DNA from: Acanthochlamys bracteata
Taxonomy: Eukaryota; Streptophyta; Magnoliopsida; Pandanales; Velloziaceae
Assembly (NCBI GenBank): GCA_019914995.1
Contig: CM034129.1
Coordinates: 8,425,725-8,489,724 of the forward strand
Direction: 5' to 3'
Length of the DNA: 64,000 nt
Shown: positions 25,286-37,550 of the stretch, in pieces
Layout: every line of letters begins with the position of its first letter
How positions within the stretch are numbered: position 1 is the stretch's first letter
The notes under the pieces: generated by a model
What the model was told of the DNA's origin: nothing
The model's input: only the letters and a program-made list of their open reading frames with translations
Databases searched by the model: none
Position numbers and translations under genes: made by a program

Positions 25286-25395
25286 TGTTAAGAGTAACTT
25301 GATAACTGCATCCCAGTCCACTGTGGGCCAAACTTTTATGGGCCGGTTTGAATTTTAACTAACTATGGCCCAAATTAATTAAATATAGCTAATGT
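25286..25395. repeat. Direct repeat, copy 1
   Basis: Contains 'cattgttaagagtaa', 'tccactgtgggccaaa' and 'aactaactatggcccaaa'. The same order recurs about 1.1 kb away at 26385-26505. The similarity may begin earlier, near 25200 and 26300. Confidence 0.75.
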
Positions 25396-25456
25396 TCAAC
25401 TTTATTTTTCCATTAAGCTAAATTCCAAACTATACTCAACTCCAACTAAGTTGTTT

Positions 25457-25960
25457 CATGCAATATGTTAGAACACAAGCTGCTGGTCTGGGTGGAATCT
25501 TTAATTCACTACGGCCTGATTGGTATCGTCTACAGTTTAATCTTTCAAAGGCCATGGTGCTCGCCGTTGATTGGAATCTTGATAATATCCAATGAAGTTC
25601 TTAAAAATCAAAACTTGGCACAGAGATCGTTTGGAAGTATTTTTTAAAATAATTTTTTTTGAAAAAAAGATATATTTTTATTTTTTTTTTAAAATAAGTT
25701 TTTATTTATTTAAAAAATAAGAATGAAAAATATTTTATTATATAAAATATTTTTATGTTTTCTAAATTTTTAATAAATTTTCTAAGAATTTGTAAAAAAT
25801 GTATTAGAAATGTGAGATAGGAAATTTAAAAACTTTTTTTCTGAAATGAAATGTCAAACTGGTCAGAGATCTTTGAATTTAATAGACGAATTTTACGAAC
25901 CTTCGACCGCTCACAGAGAACAGAATAGTTGAACGAATAAACAGATCGTGAACAAAATGC
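25457..25960. repeat. Duplicated segment, copy 2 (interrupted by a MITE)
   Basis: Homologous to 19541-19860, but split at 25629-25863 by an AT-rich insertion. The 95-residue minus-strand frame of copy 1 is lost. Confidence 0.85.
25629..25863. mobile_element. AT-rich MITE with 8 bp target duplication
   Basis: Flanked by CAGAGATC at 25621-25628 and 25864-25871, and absent from the homologous segment at 19.7 kb. The left end is GTTTGGAAGTATTT and the right end, other strand, is ACCAGTTTGACATTT. It is about 235 bp with no coding capacity. Similar AT-rich blocks recur across the window. Confidence 0.85.
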
Positions 25961-25964
25961 ACGT

Positions 25965-26225
25965 TTAAAGATGCTTTTGGAAGTACTTTTGAAATTAAAT
26001 TTTTTTTAATTGAAAAATATTTTTATTTTTTAAAAAATAAGCTCTATTTTTTTAATTAAAAAAATAAAAATATATAATAAAAAAGTCTCATTACCGTAGA
26101 ATTTTTTTATATTTTTTAAATTTTAAATAAATTTTTTAAATATTTATGAAAGGTTTATTGAAAAATATAAAATTAAAAATTGAAAATTATTTTTTGATTA
26201 AGTAATGCCAAATGCAGTAGTGTTA
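25965..26225. mobile_element. Second AT-rich MITE of the same style
   Basis: Starts near GCTTTTGGAAGTACTTTTGA and ends, other strand, CATTTGGCATTACTTAATC, with the interior phrase 'taaattttaaataaattttttaaatattt'-like shared with the copy at 25629. The target duplication is unclear. Confidence 0.55.
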
Positions 26226-26384
26226 GGCGTGTCATTCTCTTGAATGTAAATGATTGCCTCTATATAGAAATAATCAAAAAAATTTTACTTTTTATTATAC
26301 TTATAAAAAGGTTTTGAAATAAAAATGAAAGAAAGTAATCAATTCTCTTTATATTTTACTTTTATTATTCTCAATTGGAAGACA

Positions 26385-26505
26385 TTGTTAAGAGCAAGCC
26401 TATGCAAGAGTAAATGCATAACTCTATCCCAATCCACTATGGGCCAAAATTTCATAAGCCTCTTTTAACTTTAATTAACATTCTTAACTAACTATGGCCC
26501 AAAAT
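26385..26505. repeat. Direct repeat, copy 2
   Basis: Partner of 25286-25395, with the same order of 'gggcc' landmarks and small insertions. Confidence 0.75.
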
Positions 26506-26685
26506 TAATTTAATACTGATTCCTGAATATAGATAATACTTTCTTGTTTTTCAAATTATTTTTTTCAAAGTTGATAAATATACACAAATTATAAGTCACA
26601 AAATTTTTATATATCATTTTAATTTTTTTAGTAAAAAAATAAACTTATTTTGCATATATTTAAAAATTTTTATTTTAGAAGTAAT

Positions 26686-27107
26686 TATAGGTGCAAAATT
26701 AAGCGGGCCGGCTCGGTTTCGCAATATTCGGTCCGGCCCATTTATCTGATTTATTTTTTTATTTTATATAAAAAATAAAATTCAAAAATTATAAATAAAA
26801 AATAAGTTTTTTATAATTAACTTTATTTTTTAGTAATATACAAATATTTTTTAATTAAAATTTAATCTAATCAACTGTCAATGTTGACTTAGTCAACTGT
26901 CAATATTAATCAATCAATATTGACCGATCAATATGAACCGTAACCAGGCGGACCGCCCGACGGGCCGACTATGTTGGCTCATCCTACCTGTAGGACCGGA
27001 TCAGATCGGCCCGATCTGATGACTGTTCACCTAGACAGACGGATCAATGGCCGTGCCAACTGATCGGACCGTGAACCGGTCCGTTTAATTTGGTCTATTT
27101 TTACATC
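26686..27107. mobile_element. hAT-like non-autonomous element, GC-rich ends
   Basis: The left end is tataGGTGCAAAATTAAGCGG and the right end, other strand, is aaGATGTAAAAATAGACC then AAATTAAACGGACCGG. Identical 12 bp sequence (tttagaagtaat) flanks it at 26674-26685 and 27108-27119, which contains the expected 8 bp target duplication. The ends carry repeated 'ggccc/cggtcc' phrases and stand out in GC from the surrounding DNA. Non-coding. Confidence 0.8.
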
Positions 27108-27704
27108 TTTAGAAGTAATCCAAACGTTTGTAAATTTGGTTACCATCTTTTGATATCTCAGATAAGATGGCCGTGAAAAGATCTAACCCACTTTAAAACA
27201 AGCTAGACTCTTGTTTTTTTATTTTTTTATTTTTAGTTATCGATCATATTGATGTAAAAACATTTTATTGTATTGGAATGAGTACACAAAATAATTAATA
27301 GTTTTCTATTTTTCTTTTGAGAGAAAATTGGAAAATTTTGATTGATCGAAGGAATTTGGAAGAACAGTAGTTACCTTGTATCTTAGATCCTCTTATCTTT
27401 TGATTCTCATTCAATAATAATTAAAAAGAGTGGCCGCATTTGAGGCAAAAAAAAAAAAAAACTGGCAATCTGTTAAAATCAAAGCAGTAATCAATGAAAC
27501 ACCACTAGAGCTAAAGAGAATCGAAGGAATCTACTTGTTTGGTCTGGGCGCACTTCTTCGAAAGCAACTTGCACGAATTATGCATCGTGGAAATTTTGAA
27601 AGACTCCAAAATCCAACCAAATATTTGCTTGAAAGGAACATGCCTTAAAAAAGTTATTATAAGCTCTTGCAAGTTTCTGCTTGACTTGACTTGAAGTGAG
27701 AACA

Positions 27705-28448
27705 ACCATAGTTGTAAAAATCGAATCGGACATCGAACTGAAAAATTATCCAGGATCACGATTTTAGAATTGAACCGTCGGGTCAATAATATTAAAATAT
27801 TTTTATTGAAGAAATCTACTGCCAATAATAATAGCTATAGTAATCATAACAAAAAATTAAAATATTTTTATTATGGCATTACTATCAACAACAACAGTAA
27901 TAATAATCACAGCGAAAATTAAAATATTGCCAGCATAATTGCCACCACCAACAATAATAATAATAACTAAAATTTATAATGAGATATATTTAAATAAATT
28001 AGGAGATTAAAAAAATAAAACTATAAAATAGATAAATCATAAAAGAGATATAACTAATTTTTTAGGTATACATATTTAAGTCTAAATATTTTACAATATA
28101 AAAATTTAAAAATCACTAATAATTAATATTTACAAATAAGACATAATCAATTATATTTTTGCATTATCACATCCAAATACAAAATCTAAACTACATATCA
28201 TTTTTCAATATAGGCTATTAATAATTATTTTTGCATTAAATATATCATCAATGTAAAATTTTTTAATTAATTTTTTAAAAATTTTTTTAACCCGATTTGA
28301 TCCGGACGGGCGGATCGATCGGATTGAAACGGATCAAACCGGATCGATTGTATAAACGGTTTTTTTGTAAATCCGGACCGATTTACCGTCTGAATCGACG
28401 GTTTTCGGATCGATCCGGACGGGTCGGTCCGGGTCGAACAACTATGGT
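27705..28448. mobile_element. Non-autonomous DNA element with 11 bp perfect inverted ends
   Basis: ACCATAGTTGT at 27705-27715 and its exact complement at 28438-28448, followed inward by related 'tcgaatcgga' and 'cggatcgatccgg' phrases. The interior is AT-rich with a short AAT microsatellite. The flanks give no convincing duplication, so superfamily is unassigned. Confidence 0.68.
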
Positions 28449-30202
28449 TTAACAATATGTTTGGAAGTTCAGAAAAGATCCCCACGTCTAAGGGCTAGCT
28501 GTTTTACTGAGTTAATCAAATTAAATTTTGTATGCGTTATCTGAATCAATGTGATTAAAAGATCCCGATTAAGGTGGTGTTTGGAAACACTTCTTAACTT
28601 CTTTTTGTTTTAATTTGTAATTTATATTTTTTAATATATATTATAATTATAAAACATTTTTAACTTAAAAAATATATAAAAACTTACTTAATTAAATTTA
28701 ATATTATTTATTTTTAATTTTTTAAAATTAAATAAAAACTTTTTTTAAAAGAGTTTTTGAAATTTTTTGTTTCAATAAAACTTTTTCTATATAAGCTTCT
28801 GCAACATCATTTGTGATACATTTGAGTACTAAGCGTGTGTTTATTTTTTAGGTAAACTCATTTTTATAAAAATTAGTTAAAAAATTGAATATATATTACA
28901 GCAAGGAAAGGTGCTCTGTTTTGAACTTATTGGCAAGAGGAAATGGATTCTATAGACCAAACCCCACTACAACAAGACTCGAAGTCCTTGGAAATTTGAT
29001 AAACACACTCATAAATTTCCAAGTCTTTGGAGACCCAAAGTCTTCTATTTGTTATTTAACAATGAAACAATTTTCCATGGAAGATTGTTTAGGACTGCTT
29101 ATTAAAAATAAATTTTTCTAAAAAAAATATTTTAAAATTTTTTATAAATAAGTTCTATTTTATTTACTTTAAAAGAATAATTAGGCACAATTTTATAAGT
29201 TAAGTGTGTTCAAGAGTGCTCATGGCATCAAATTTTATAAAATAAAAAATATTTCAATTAATTTGAAAACATAAACTTTATTTTGTTATTAAAAAATATA
29301 AAATAATTAGAAGTTTTGAAATCGCGGTGAAACAAAATTCCAAACGCTCTCTTATTCTTATATTTGTTTTGATGTAATAATTAGATTAACCCACTTTTTC
29401 AAATAAAAAGTGTTTCAAACTTTCAACTCGTTAATTAGGAAATATTTAGAAATGCTTATTAAAAAAGCTTTTTTGAAAATTTTTTTAATATATTTTATCT
29501 ATAATTTCCAAATTAAAAAAAAAATAAACAAATCATGCATAATTTTTGTTAGAGTTGGAAAAAAACTTATTAAGATTGATAAACAATCTTAAATATGCCC
29601 TTAATCATTAACAAGGAGAAAATTAGTATGACAAGTCGACAGATATACCCTTCATTTCACAAATAGAGCTCGTTTTTTAAAAAGGACAAAAATACCCTTC
29701 ATTTCACAAAAGCTTCATTTCATAAGCAATCCCAAACGCCCCATAACCATACCCAGATGAACATTGTCCAAGTGAACCATTCAAGAGATAAAATCAAAAG
29801 ATAGTTATAAAACATAAGAAAATATAAGATGTAGTTTTCCACTGGTGTAGTAATCTCCGTAGGTTTTTTGTCTCAAGTCTTCGCTGATTATCTTTCGGTG
29901 AGAGTCCTTACAAAAAAAAATTTTATAAAATAAAAAATATGTTTATTCTACTTTAAAAAATAAGTTTTATCATTTACATAAAAAACATATAAAAGTAGAA
30001 ATTAAAAAAATCTTATAATGTATAAATTTTATTAGAAATTGTGAATTAAAAATGTTGAAAACACTGTTATGCACTCCTAAACGTGACTTCATGTTTATAT
30101 GCTTAGTGCTATATTATATTTGAACATGTCTAGAAATTATCTTATTTTGATTGTTAAAAAAGTTTAATCCCATCTTATTTAAGTTACTAATATTATATAT
30201 GG
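28449..30202. other. AT-rich stretch with decayed MITE-like blocks
   Basis: Blocks near 28575-28800 and 29120-29350 resemble the AT-rich MITE family. An 11 bp palindrome (cttggaaattt ... aaatttccaag, 13 bp loop) lies near 28988-29024. No gene is supported. Confidence 0.4.
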
Positions 30203-30606
30203 AGAGAGATAGGGGCACTCTCGGGCACTCCCTTTTCGGTTTATGATCGGAGTAACTTCCAAATCCAATCTTCACCGTTGGATATGAAGAACTATGAGTT
30301 AAAAATATATCTATAAAATTTCAGCTCAATCGGACTACGAATTCACGCCCATCCGGTCACTTGATCAAGATGACAGAAATGATACAATATATATATTTTT
30401 AAGTTTTCTTACTTTCTGTCATGTTGATCAAATGACCGAATGATATGAATTCGTAGTACGATTGAGCTGAAATTTTATGAATATATTTCTAACTCATAGT
30501 TTTTCATATCTACGGTGGAGATTGGATTTGGAAGTCACCCCGACCATAAACCGGAGAGGGAATGCTCCTAAGAAGTGCCCCTAAGGAGGGAGTGACTCTA
30601 TCCCTT
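30203..30606. mobile_element. Foldback MITE with ~180 bp inverted arms
   Basis: Left arm about 30203-30381 and right arm about 30412-30606 are diverged inverted copies (for example ctcaatcggactacgaattc against gaattcgtagtacgattgag), leaving a ~30 bp centre. It is flanked by TA-rich DNA, including a (TA)n run at about 30605-30627. Confidence 0.85.
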
Positions 30607-30639
30607 TATATATATATATATATATATAGAGAATAAATG

Positions 30640-30730
30640 TACTCCTTTTCTAAAGGTATTTTTTTTTTTATTTATAGTCGGAGTGATCTTAAAATTTAAT
30701 TTTTACCGTTGTATATGAAATACTTAGTTT
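30640..30730. repeat. Partial copy of the foldback MITE arm
   Basis: The phrases 'tttatagtcggagtgatct' and 'taccgttgtatatgaaatac' parallel the left arm of the adjacent element in the same orientation. It appears to be a decayed half copy. Confidence 0.6.
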
Positions 30731-32030
30731 AAATTCGACGCAACTTAATTTGGCTCAATTAAATTTAGCCTAATTGGGTCCATTACTAAAAAAAAAATTC
30801 AGCATGTCTTTTTTATTCTCATTATCAAATGTCAATTCATTTTGTAGATATAGTTTTAACTTTATTCTTATTTACTTAGCAAAATTGGTAGTGAGTGAGC
30901 TAATGGAATGCTTCTCATCAACTTGCTTTGAAGATCCTCACACACATACTATTGATAGTGTACCGACGGATTGTCTATCTATTCTGAATTATAAATATTC
31001 AGTTCGCATTACGCAATAGAGCTCCAATTTTAATGACAATTTGGTATATATTATCACTTGAAGGTCTGTCTTTTTCTACATCTCTAAATATGACTTCTTC
31101 TTAGATATTATAATAATGCCTCTCAACATATGATATCGAATCAGTTTTATTTATCAAATCCTACATCTTTACCAACACGTCTTTTATCATTACACATGGC
31201 AGATGGTTCTCAGTTACTTTAAACAAGTTTGGATGCATCATTAGTCTTACATATTTCAATTCTTGCTTAGAGAATTATCTCTATTATTAGTCTATATGAG
31301 TGTGAACTTATTATTACTTTTGACTCACTTACATTTACTAGAGATCCTTATATTGGTCAAAAAATTAATTGTTCAAGTACAAAGAAATGGATGTACCATT
31401 TAGAATATCTTTATTTTAGTTTTCTAATCCTTAGTGTATTAGTTGCTACTATTATTTCATACGTTGCTAACTTGTGGCATAAACATCAAAGCCATATATT
31501 CCTACTCTTGTCTAAAAGATTTATTTAAAAAATGAAGCTCTTAGACAAGTGCTTTCTTCGCTATCTGTATCTATGAGTTGCAAGTTTGAAAAATAACTAA
31601 CCCTATATTTCGCTAGGAGTTTATCTAAAACTAAAAGTTCTTCAGAGTTAGTTCATTCTGATATTTTAAGACCTACTCATGTCTTGTCTATAACTGATTT
31701 TATTTATTATATAAGTTTTGCCGATGATTACATTCGTTATACTTTGGTATATCTCATGCGTAATTGTTCAGACTAGATTCACTATTATGATTCACATTCA
31801 GTTTAACACTAAAATTAAAATATTTCGTTTTAATTGCGCTCGTGAATACTTCTGATTATGATAAGATCAATCTTACAATAGCGTAATCTTTTAGTAAATC
31901 ATACTCTTACATTAATAAACTGAATAGGATAGTAATATATAAACATCGTACTCTTTTATTATCATATTCTATATTTCAAATTTTTTGTATAATGATAATT
32001 CTACTTCTGTTAATCTTATATACCCCTTTA

Positions 32031-32220
32031 TGTTGGCGTGAGTCAACAATATATTATTTTAGATATCTTTCCTTAAAATTATATTTTATTCTAAATATCT
32101 TTCTTAGAATTATATTTAAATATCTTTCTTTATTTGAAACTCTCCTTATTTAGATTTATAAGGAGTCTATATATATGTACTTATATTGAATGATAAGAAT
32201 AAGATTGAAAGAGTTTTTCA
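32031..32220 (+). mobile_element. Copia-type LTR followed by primer-binding site
   Basis: Starts TGTTGG and ends CA. At 32224-32235 follows TGGTATCAGAGC, the classic plant binding site for initiator Met-tRNA, then a CCG-rich leader to about 32570. No matching second LTR or internal genes follow, so it is a truncated insertion inside the older copia copy. Confidence 0.75.
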
Positions 32221-34280
32221 TCTTGGTATCAGAGCAAAACCCTAGATCTGCTCGCCGCCGTCGTGGAGAAAACGATTGCGACGGCCAGATTCCGACATCC
32301 GTTGCGATCGTGGATGTACGATTATAACGGTTAGAAATTCCAACCAAAACAAGTCCGATAATTTAATCGGATTAGATCTATTGCAAAAAAAAAAAAAAAA
32401 AAATTTCTTCTCCCTTTCGCCGCCGCCGCCGTCTTAAATTTTTTTTTACCTCTGCCGCCACCGTCGCTACGCCGTTCCGCTGCCGTCCCGACGCCACTTT
32501 GCTGCTGCCGATTTGCCGCCGCATCGCCGTCGTCTCCAACCCACCCGGACTCGATTCAAGCGTCGCCAGCCTCTTAGAAATTACATTTTTTATATTTGTT
32601 CCAAACATAAAGAATATCATTGTTATAATCTTTTGGCACGTCAGTTTAATATTTCTTACCGTGTTATCTTTCTCGATGACTGACTTTATTACTCCATATC
32701 TCCTGTAAATGCCAATTCTTGACATTACTAGATATGCATACTTTTATTTACTCTGCTTTAGTGTTTCCACTAATGCAACTTTTTTGCTTTTCTCTACTAG
32801 TACAATTCATTCGACAGTAATTTCCAATATGACACATGAGGATCCTCTATATTTTTTACCAAATTCTGCTCTCATCATCTTCACAATATCATCATCCTAA
32901 AATCTATTACCTATTCACCACTTAGAACGAATTCACTAACCACCTGAACACTTTAATCGAGATTGTTCATATACACTATATAGCTTCGAGTTTGTCACAT
33001 TATCTTCTTATTTTTCACCTTATATTCTTTTCTTACTTTTATCACACTACCCGATAGTCCAATTTTTACAAGCTGCAATTCATCCTATGAGGTAAGCGAC
33101 TACAATAGAGAAGTTTTGCACTTTCCAGCAAACAAGTCATTGCGATTTGTCTCACTTTGAAAGCGAGTTCAACCTATTAATTGCAAATAAATTTTTAACG
33201 TTAAATATAAACTTGTGGGATCTATTGAACGTCATAAGACTCGTTTTGTTGTTTGGAGTTTCACTCAAAAGTATAGATTAATTATTATGAGGCATTTACT
33301 CCTTTAGCTTATATAACAATAGTTTGTAATTACTAGATATTGCTGCGGAGGTTCGTGGTCTTTTTATACGATGGAAATAAAGAATGCATTTTCTACACTG
33401 TACCTTATTTGAAATTTTTATATACAGACTTTTCTAGGTCTTTCTACTCAACTAGGTGATCTATGTCGTCTTTGTCGTACTTTTATAAACTAAAAAATAC
33501 TTTTTGTTTATTTATCATGCTTTGTATGTCGTCTTTATCGTAATTTTGGGTCTTAATTTAAGTATTTTCAATTGGGACATTATAGAGGCTGAATTTCAAT
33601 ATAGTTCTCAGGATCACTCTATATTTATGAGTTTATCAAGGTGAATACCTCTATAATCATATATGAATGACATAAATGAATAATTCAGCAGAAATAAGCA
33701 ATTCAACGATATTTGAATCAGCAGTTTCAGGTAAAAGATTTTGATTATTTACGTTATATTATTGGATAAAAATTGTGCTAGATGATAGCTGAATTATTAT
33801 TTCTCAAGAAAGATATATATGCTCAGATATTACTTCATGATATATCAGATAGTAGAGCTTCATGTGTAGCTTCATGCCATAGATGCTGAGCCGCTCACAA
33901 ATCCTACTTGATATAGACGACTCGTTGTTCAATTTGTGCTTCTTTACTTGACAAGGTCGGCTATTTCTCATATGGTTAGCATTATCAATCAATTTGAATT
34001 TACATTTTATTCAGTACTTTACAGTACTTTACTTTGAATTCTCAGATATCTTTGAAAGGATTATTCGCTCACCTCTTTGTATTCTATATCTAATTTAGAA
34101 TCTCGAGCCTTTTCAATTATAAATTGGACTAATGATTCGACCACTAGATAGTCTACTATAAGTTTTAGTTTGCTTCTTGGTGACTCAATCTCATGCCTAA
34201 ATAAGAAACAGACAGTAGTCGCATATTCTTTTACAGAAATAAAGTGTAGAGATATAGTTGCTAATATTAGAGAGATTATT

Positions 34281-35121
34281 TAGATGTGACAATTTGGGTT
34301 CGTGGGTCAGTTTTGAATCGATCTATTTAATAATCGGATCAAATTTATTCAACCATAATCCAACCCATAAATTTATAGGGGTCAAAATTATCTAATCCTA
34401 ACTCAACCTATTAATAACTGGGTCAAATTCAGATCGACCTATTTAATAATTAAAATTATTAATTATTAATTCTATATTTTTAAAATTTAGCAAAATTATA
34501 AGATCAGTTATAGTGAAAGTGCACGATGTTCTTAGTGACGAGATATAATAAATGCTCGTTAAAATGTGCATTCTTTAATATCTTTATCGATTCTTAAAAT
34601 ATCCAAATAAAATTTATTTTTATTTTTATTTTCTAAAAATATGTGGTGATAGCTAAAATTTTATGATTATAAATATATACTAATAGTTTCGATAAAAATT
34701 TGATAAACATAACTACCTAACAAATTTTGTTAAAATTTTTATACGAAATTCAAATTCGTCATTACAGAAACACCTACATAGTAATATTTTCGATAATATT
34801 ATAATTTCATCTTACATTATTTTACTAAGATATAAAAATAACAATTAATTATAAATACTATATAATTTAATAATTTATAAACTACTATTATCGATTATTT
34901 TTATTGCCAAATCAAATATTATTTTTTCAAGATATGATAATTCAAATTTGTGGGTTAATTTCGGGTTAACTCAGATCAATTTACTTAATAATCGGATCAA
35001 ATTCGTTCAACCCTAACCCAACCCATATATTTATACGGATCAAATTTTCTAATTCTAATTCTAATTAAATGGATCGATTTCAGATTGCATTTTCGGGTCG
35101 AATCATACATTGCCACATCTA
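34281..35121. mobile_element. hAT-like non-autonomous element inside copia RNase H
   Basis: Ends TAGATGTGACAATTTGGG and, other strand, TAGATGTGGCAATGTATG. Target duplication AGATTATT at 34273-34280 and 35122-35129. It is 841 bp, with no open frame that looks like transposase. Two internal direct repeats share 'aataatcggatcaaatt'. Copia RNase H coding remains lie on both sides, fixing the order of insertion. Confidence 0.88.
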
Positions 35122-35421
35122 AGATTATTAATATCATAGATTGCTGTCTGATATGAAAATTATTTCTATAAGATTTACATATTTGTGCTGTGATAATCGG
35201 AGTACTATTTAAATTGCGAGCAATATAACTTTTCATGACCAACAAAATATATCGAGATCGATTGTGTTTTACTCGTGAGGATTTTCTATAAGCACTATTT
35301 TTTTACTACTACTTTTTTACCATATTTGGCTTTTACTATATGCTGACATATTTCTTTACACCACGCATTGAGATTTCTTGTGCAAATCTATCTTATATTG
35401 ATCTATTAAAACAAATGTCAT

Positions 35422-37550
35422 TTGTTAGTCATATGGTATATTGGATATATTCCTATTAGATATAAAATAATTATGGTGTATTATTATTATTTATTATATC
35501 ATTTCTTTTTCAAATTTTAATTCGTTTCACTTAACCATTAAAATGAACGCAAGATGATAATTTTATTAGTCGGATGTAACCTGCACTATATGAATCGCTA
35601 TCGTAATTTTGTCGCAAAAGTTTGGAATATTGATTCGTAGATATTTTACAATTCTCATCATATAACTACTGATTGGTTTAACAAACTTATCTTTGAGAAC
35701 TACATCAAGCGGCTAATATTAGAAGTATTATATTTGTAACGGCCATATTCTTGGAGAAACTCGATTAACATACTTTTATTTTAATATATAATAATTATGA
35801 TATATTTTATTGAAATAAAAAATATTTAATAAGCTAAGCTAAACATTTCTTTATAAAAACGTAGATGGTTATTTATAAATTTATTTATCCGAAAGTCTTA
35901 AGTGGATGTTAGGTACAGTTTATCAATTTTTTTTCACTCAAGTTTTTTATATTATGTTTTAATAAATTTTTAAGATATTATACAAAATTATTTTTAAAAT
36001 TTAAAAAATATAAAAACATTTATGTCGTAAAATATTATTATTAGTTATTTTTATTAAATTTTTTTATGTAAAAAAGTAAAATTTATTTTAAAAAAATTTT
36101 TAAATATTTTTATAGAAAATTTATAATTAGCACTTTCAAATAATTTTTTAAGTCAAGGGTTCATTTTTAATTTTTAATTAATTGATTTGATTTTACTTTG
36201 TGTATATGGCAAACTAGTCCATGCCATTAATACCCTAGCACTACCAAATGCAAAACGAACAGCACAACAGAAAACACGCCGGACCCATTCGTGCATTCTG
36301 GATTAGACTTGAACTCGGTCAATCAGCGGGTCAATTTTACTTCCTCTCGTTAAAAATGACAACGTTACCCTTTGTCTTCTTGTTGTCCTCTTTTTGGTTC
36401 AGTCCTGGTGTTGGAATCCTCGCCTTAGCTGTGAAGAATATGCTTTTGCAATTACACACTCTAACTAATCATTCGCAAGATTGTATATGACCTTCCTTTT
36501 ATGGAAATGTAGGTCCTTTATAAGTGTTATATAGAAATGTTTTATCTTGCAGTTGATCATGTTTTTCACTTCTATGAACTATTAAAAGTGAAATCTGCAA
36601 TTGCAAATAATTAATTATTACAGAAATTGTAAATTGTCTGATTATGATTGCTCTTGTTTTTCAAGTGCCGTGACCGATCTTTTCATTATCGTTGTTATGA
36701 TATGGTACGAATTATACCGTTGCCATTCGTTTCAACTTTTCTAGTCAAACACGTCTCCAATCCCTAACAATATCATCGAACGCATTATAGAAGCGAATCT
36801 TCATATCAAACTATCGATGGTCCTAAAACGCAAAACAACGACAACAACAAGAGCCGTAATAAAATTTAAGAAAAAAACAATAAATAACACTTTACAGAGA
36901 CGCATTCCTTCATCGTAGTTAACAGAGGGTAAATTTGGAAACAAGAACCTAAAAACGAAAAATCTCCTCATCATGTTCCTTCTCTAATTAAACGCGTTTC
37001 TTTCCATTTATATATAACAAGTTGAGCTATCACTCTATCGATCAAAAAATTTCTCTCCATTGAAATTGAAATCGATTTCTGTTCTCTCTTTGTTTATCTG
37101 GTTTCAAAATTTTCGTCCAATTTAATTCTCTGGCTTTCAACTTTTCTTTTCCTAATTCTGGTTCCAATTTTTTCTCATAATTTTTGTACTGATTATCCTT
37201 AAACGGCTATAATTAGTTTTTCTACTTCTTTCTCTCTCTATAAATATTTATTTCGTCACTATATTTCGAGATACAATAACACGAAGATGGGAGTGTAGAG
37301 CAATCCCTTCTTTCTTTTTTTTCTTTGTTTTTCGCTTTCTTCTTTTGAAATCCCAATTCCAGCAATAAAATCTACAATTTTTTTTCCTGCCCCAACAGCC
37401 GCTAGCGCCAGCACATCCACACGTCCTCCCTCTCCACCACCACGACCAACTTCGCCGGAGTTCTTCTTCTTCTTCAGTTTTCCTTCAATTTTGAAATTCA
37501 AGAAATCAACAATCTTAATCACGGAAGGGGAAAAAATTAGTTCTTCGAAA
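35422..37550. other. Intergenic and 5' region of the GT17 gene
   Basis: Contains an AT-rich MITE-like block near 35905-36160. The open frame 36248-36490 has no recognisable content. A TATA-like run (tatatataa) near 37008 and a pyrimidine-rich leader precede the glycosyltransferase start. Confidence 0.4.

Larger units (their letters stand above)
31080..35420 (+). mobile_element. Ty1/copia retrotransposon polyprotein, heavily decayed and nested
   Basis: Plus-strand fragments appear in the right order. A pre-integrase part gives KKWMYHLE then LWHKHQSHI near 31390-31500. Integrase gives VHSDILRPTH..FADDYIRYT near 31660-31740. A late integrase part gives SVSTNATFLLF near 32760-32800. Reverse transcriptase gives GSIERHKTRFVVWSFTQKY near 33220-33280. 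RNase H gives LLLGDSISCLNKKQTVVAY near 34175-34235, then CDNRSTI..IASNITFH near 35190-35240. Stops and frameshifts are everywhere, so it is non-functional. A foreign LTR with leader (32031-~32570) and a hAT-like element (34281-35121) interrupt it. LTRs of this copy were not identified. Confidence 0.85.

Noticed and set aside
31080..35420. A live copia retrotransposon
   Set aside because: All domains are interrupted by stops and frameshifts and no matching LTR pair was found.
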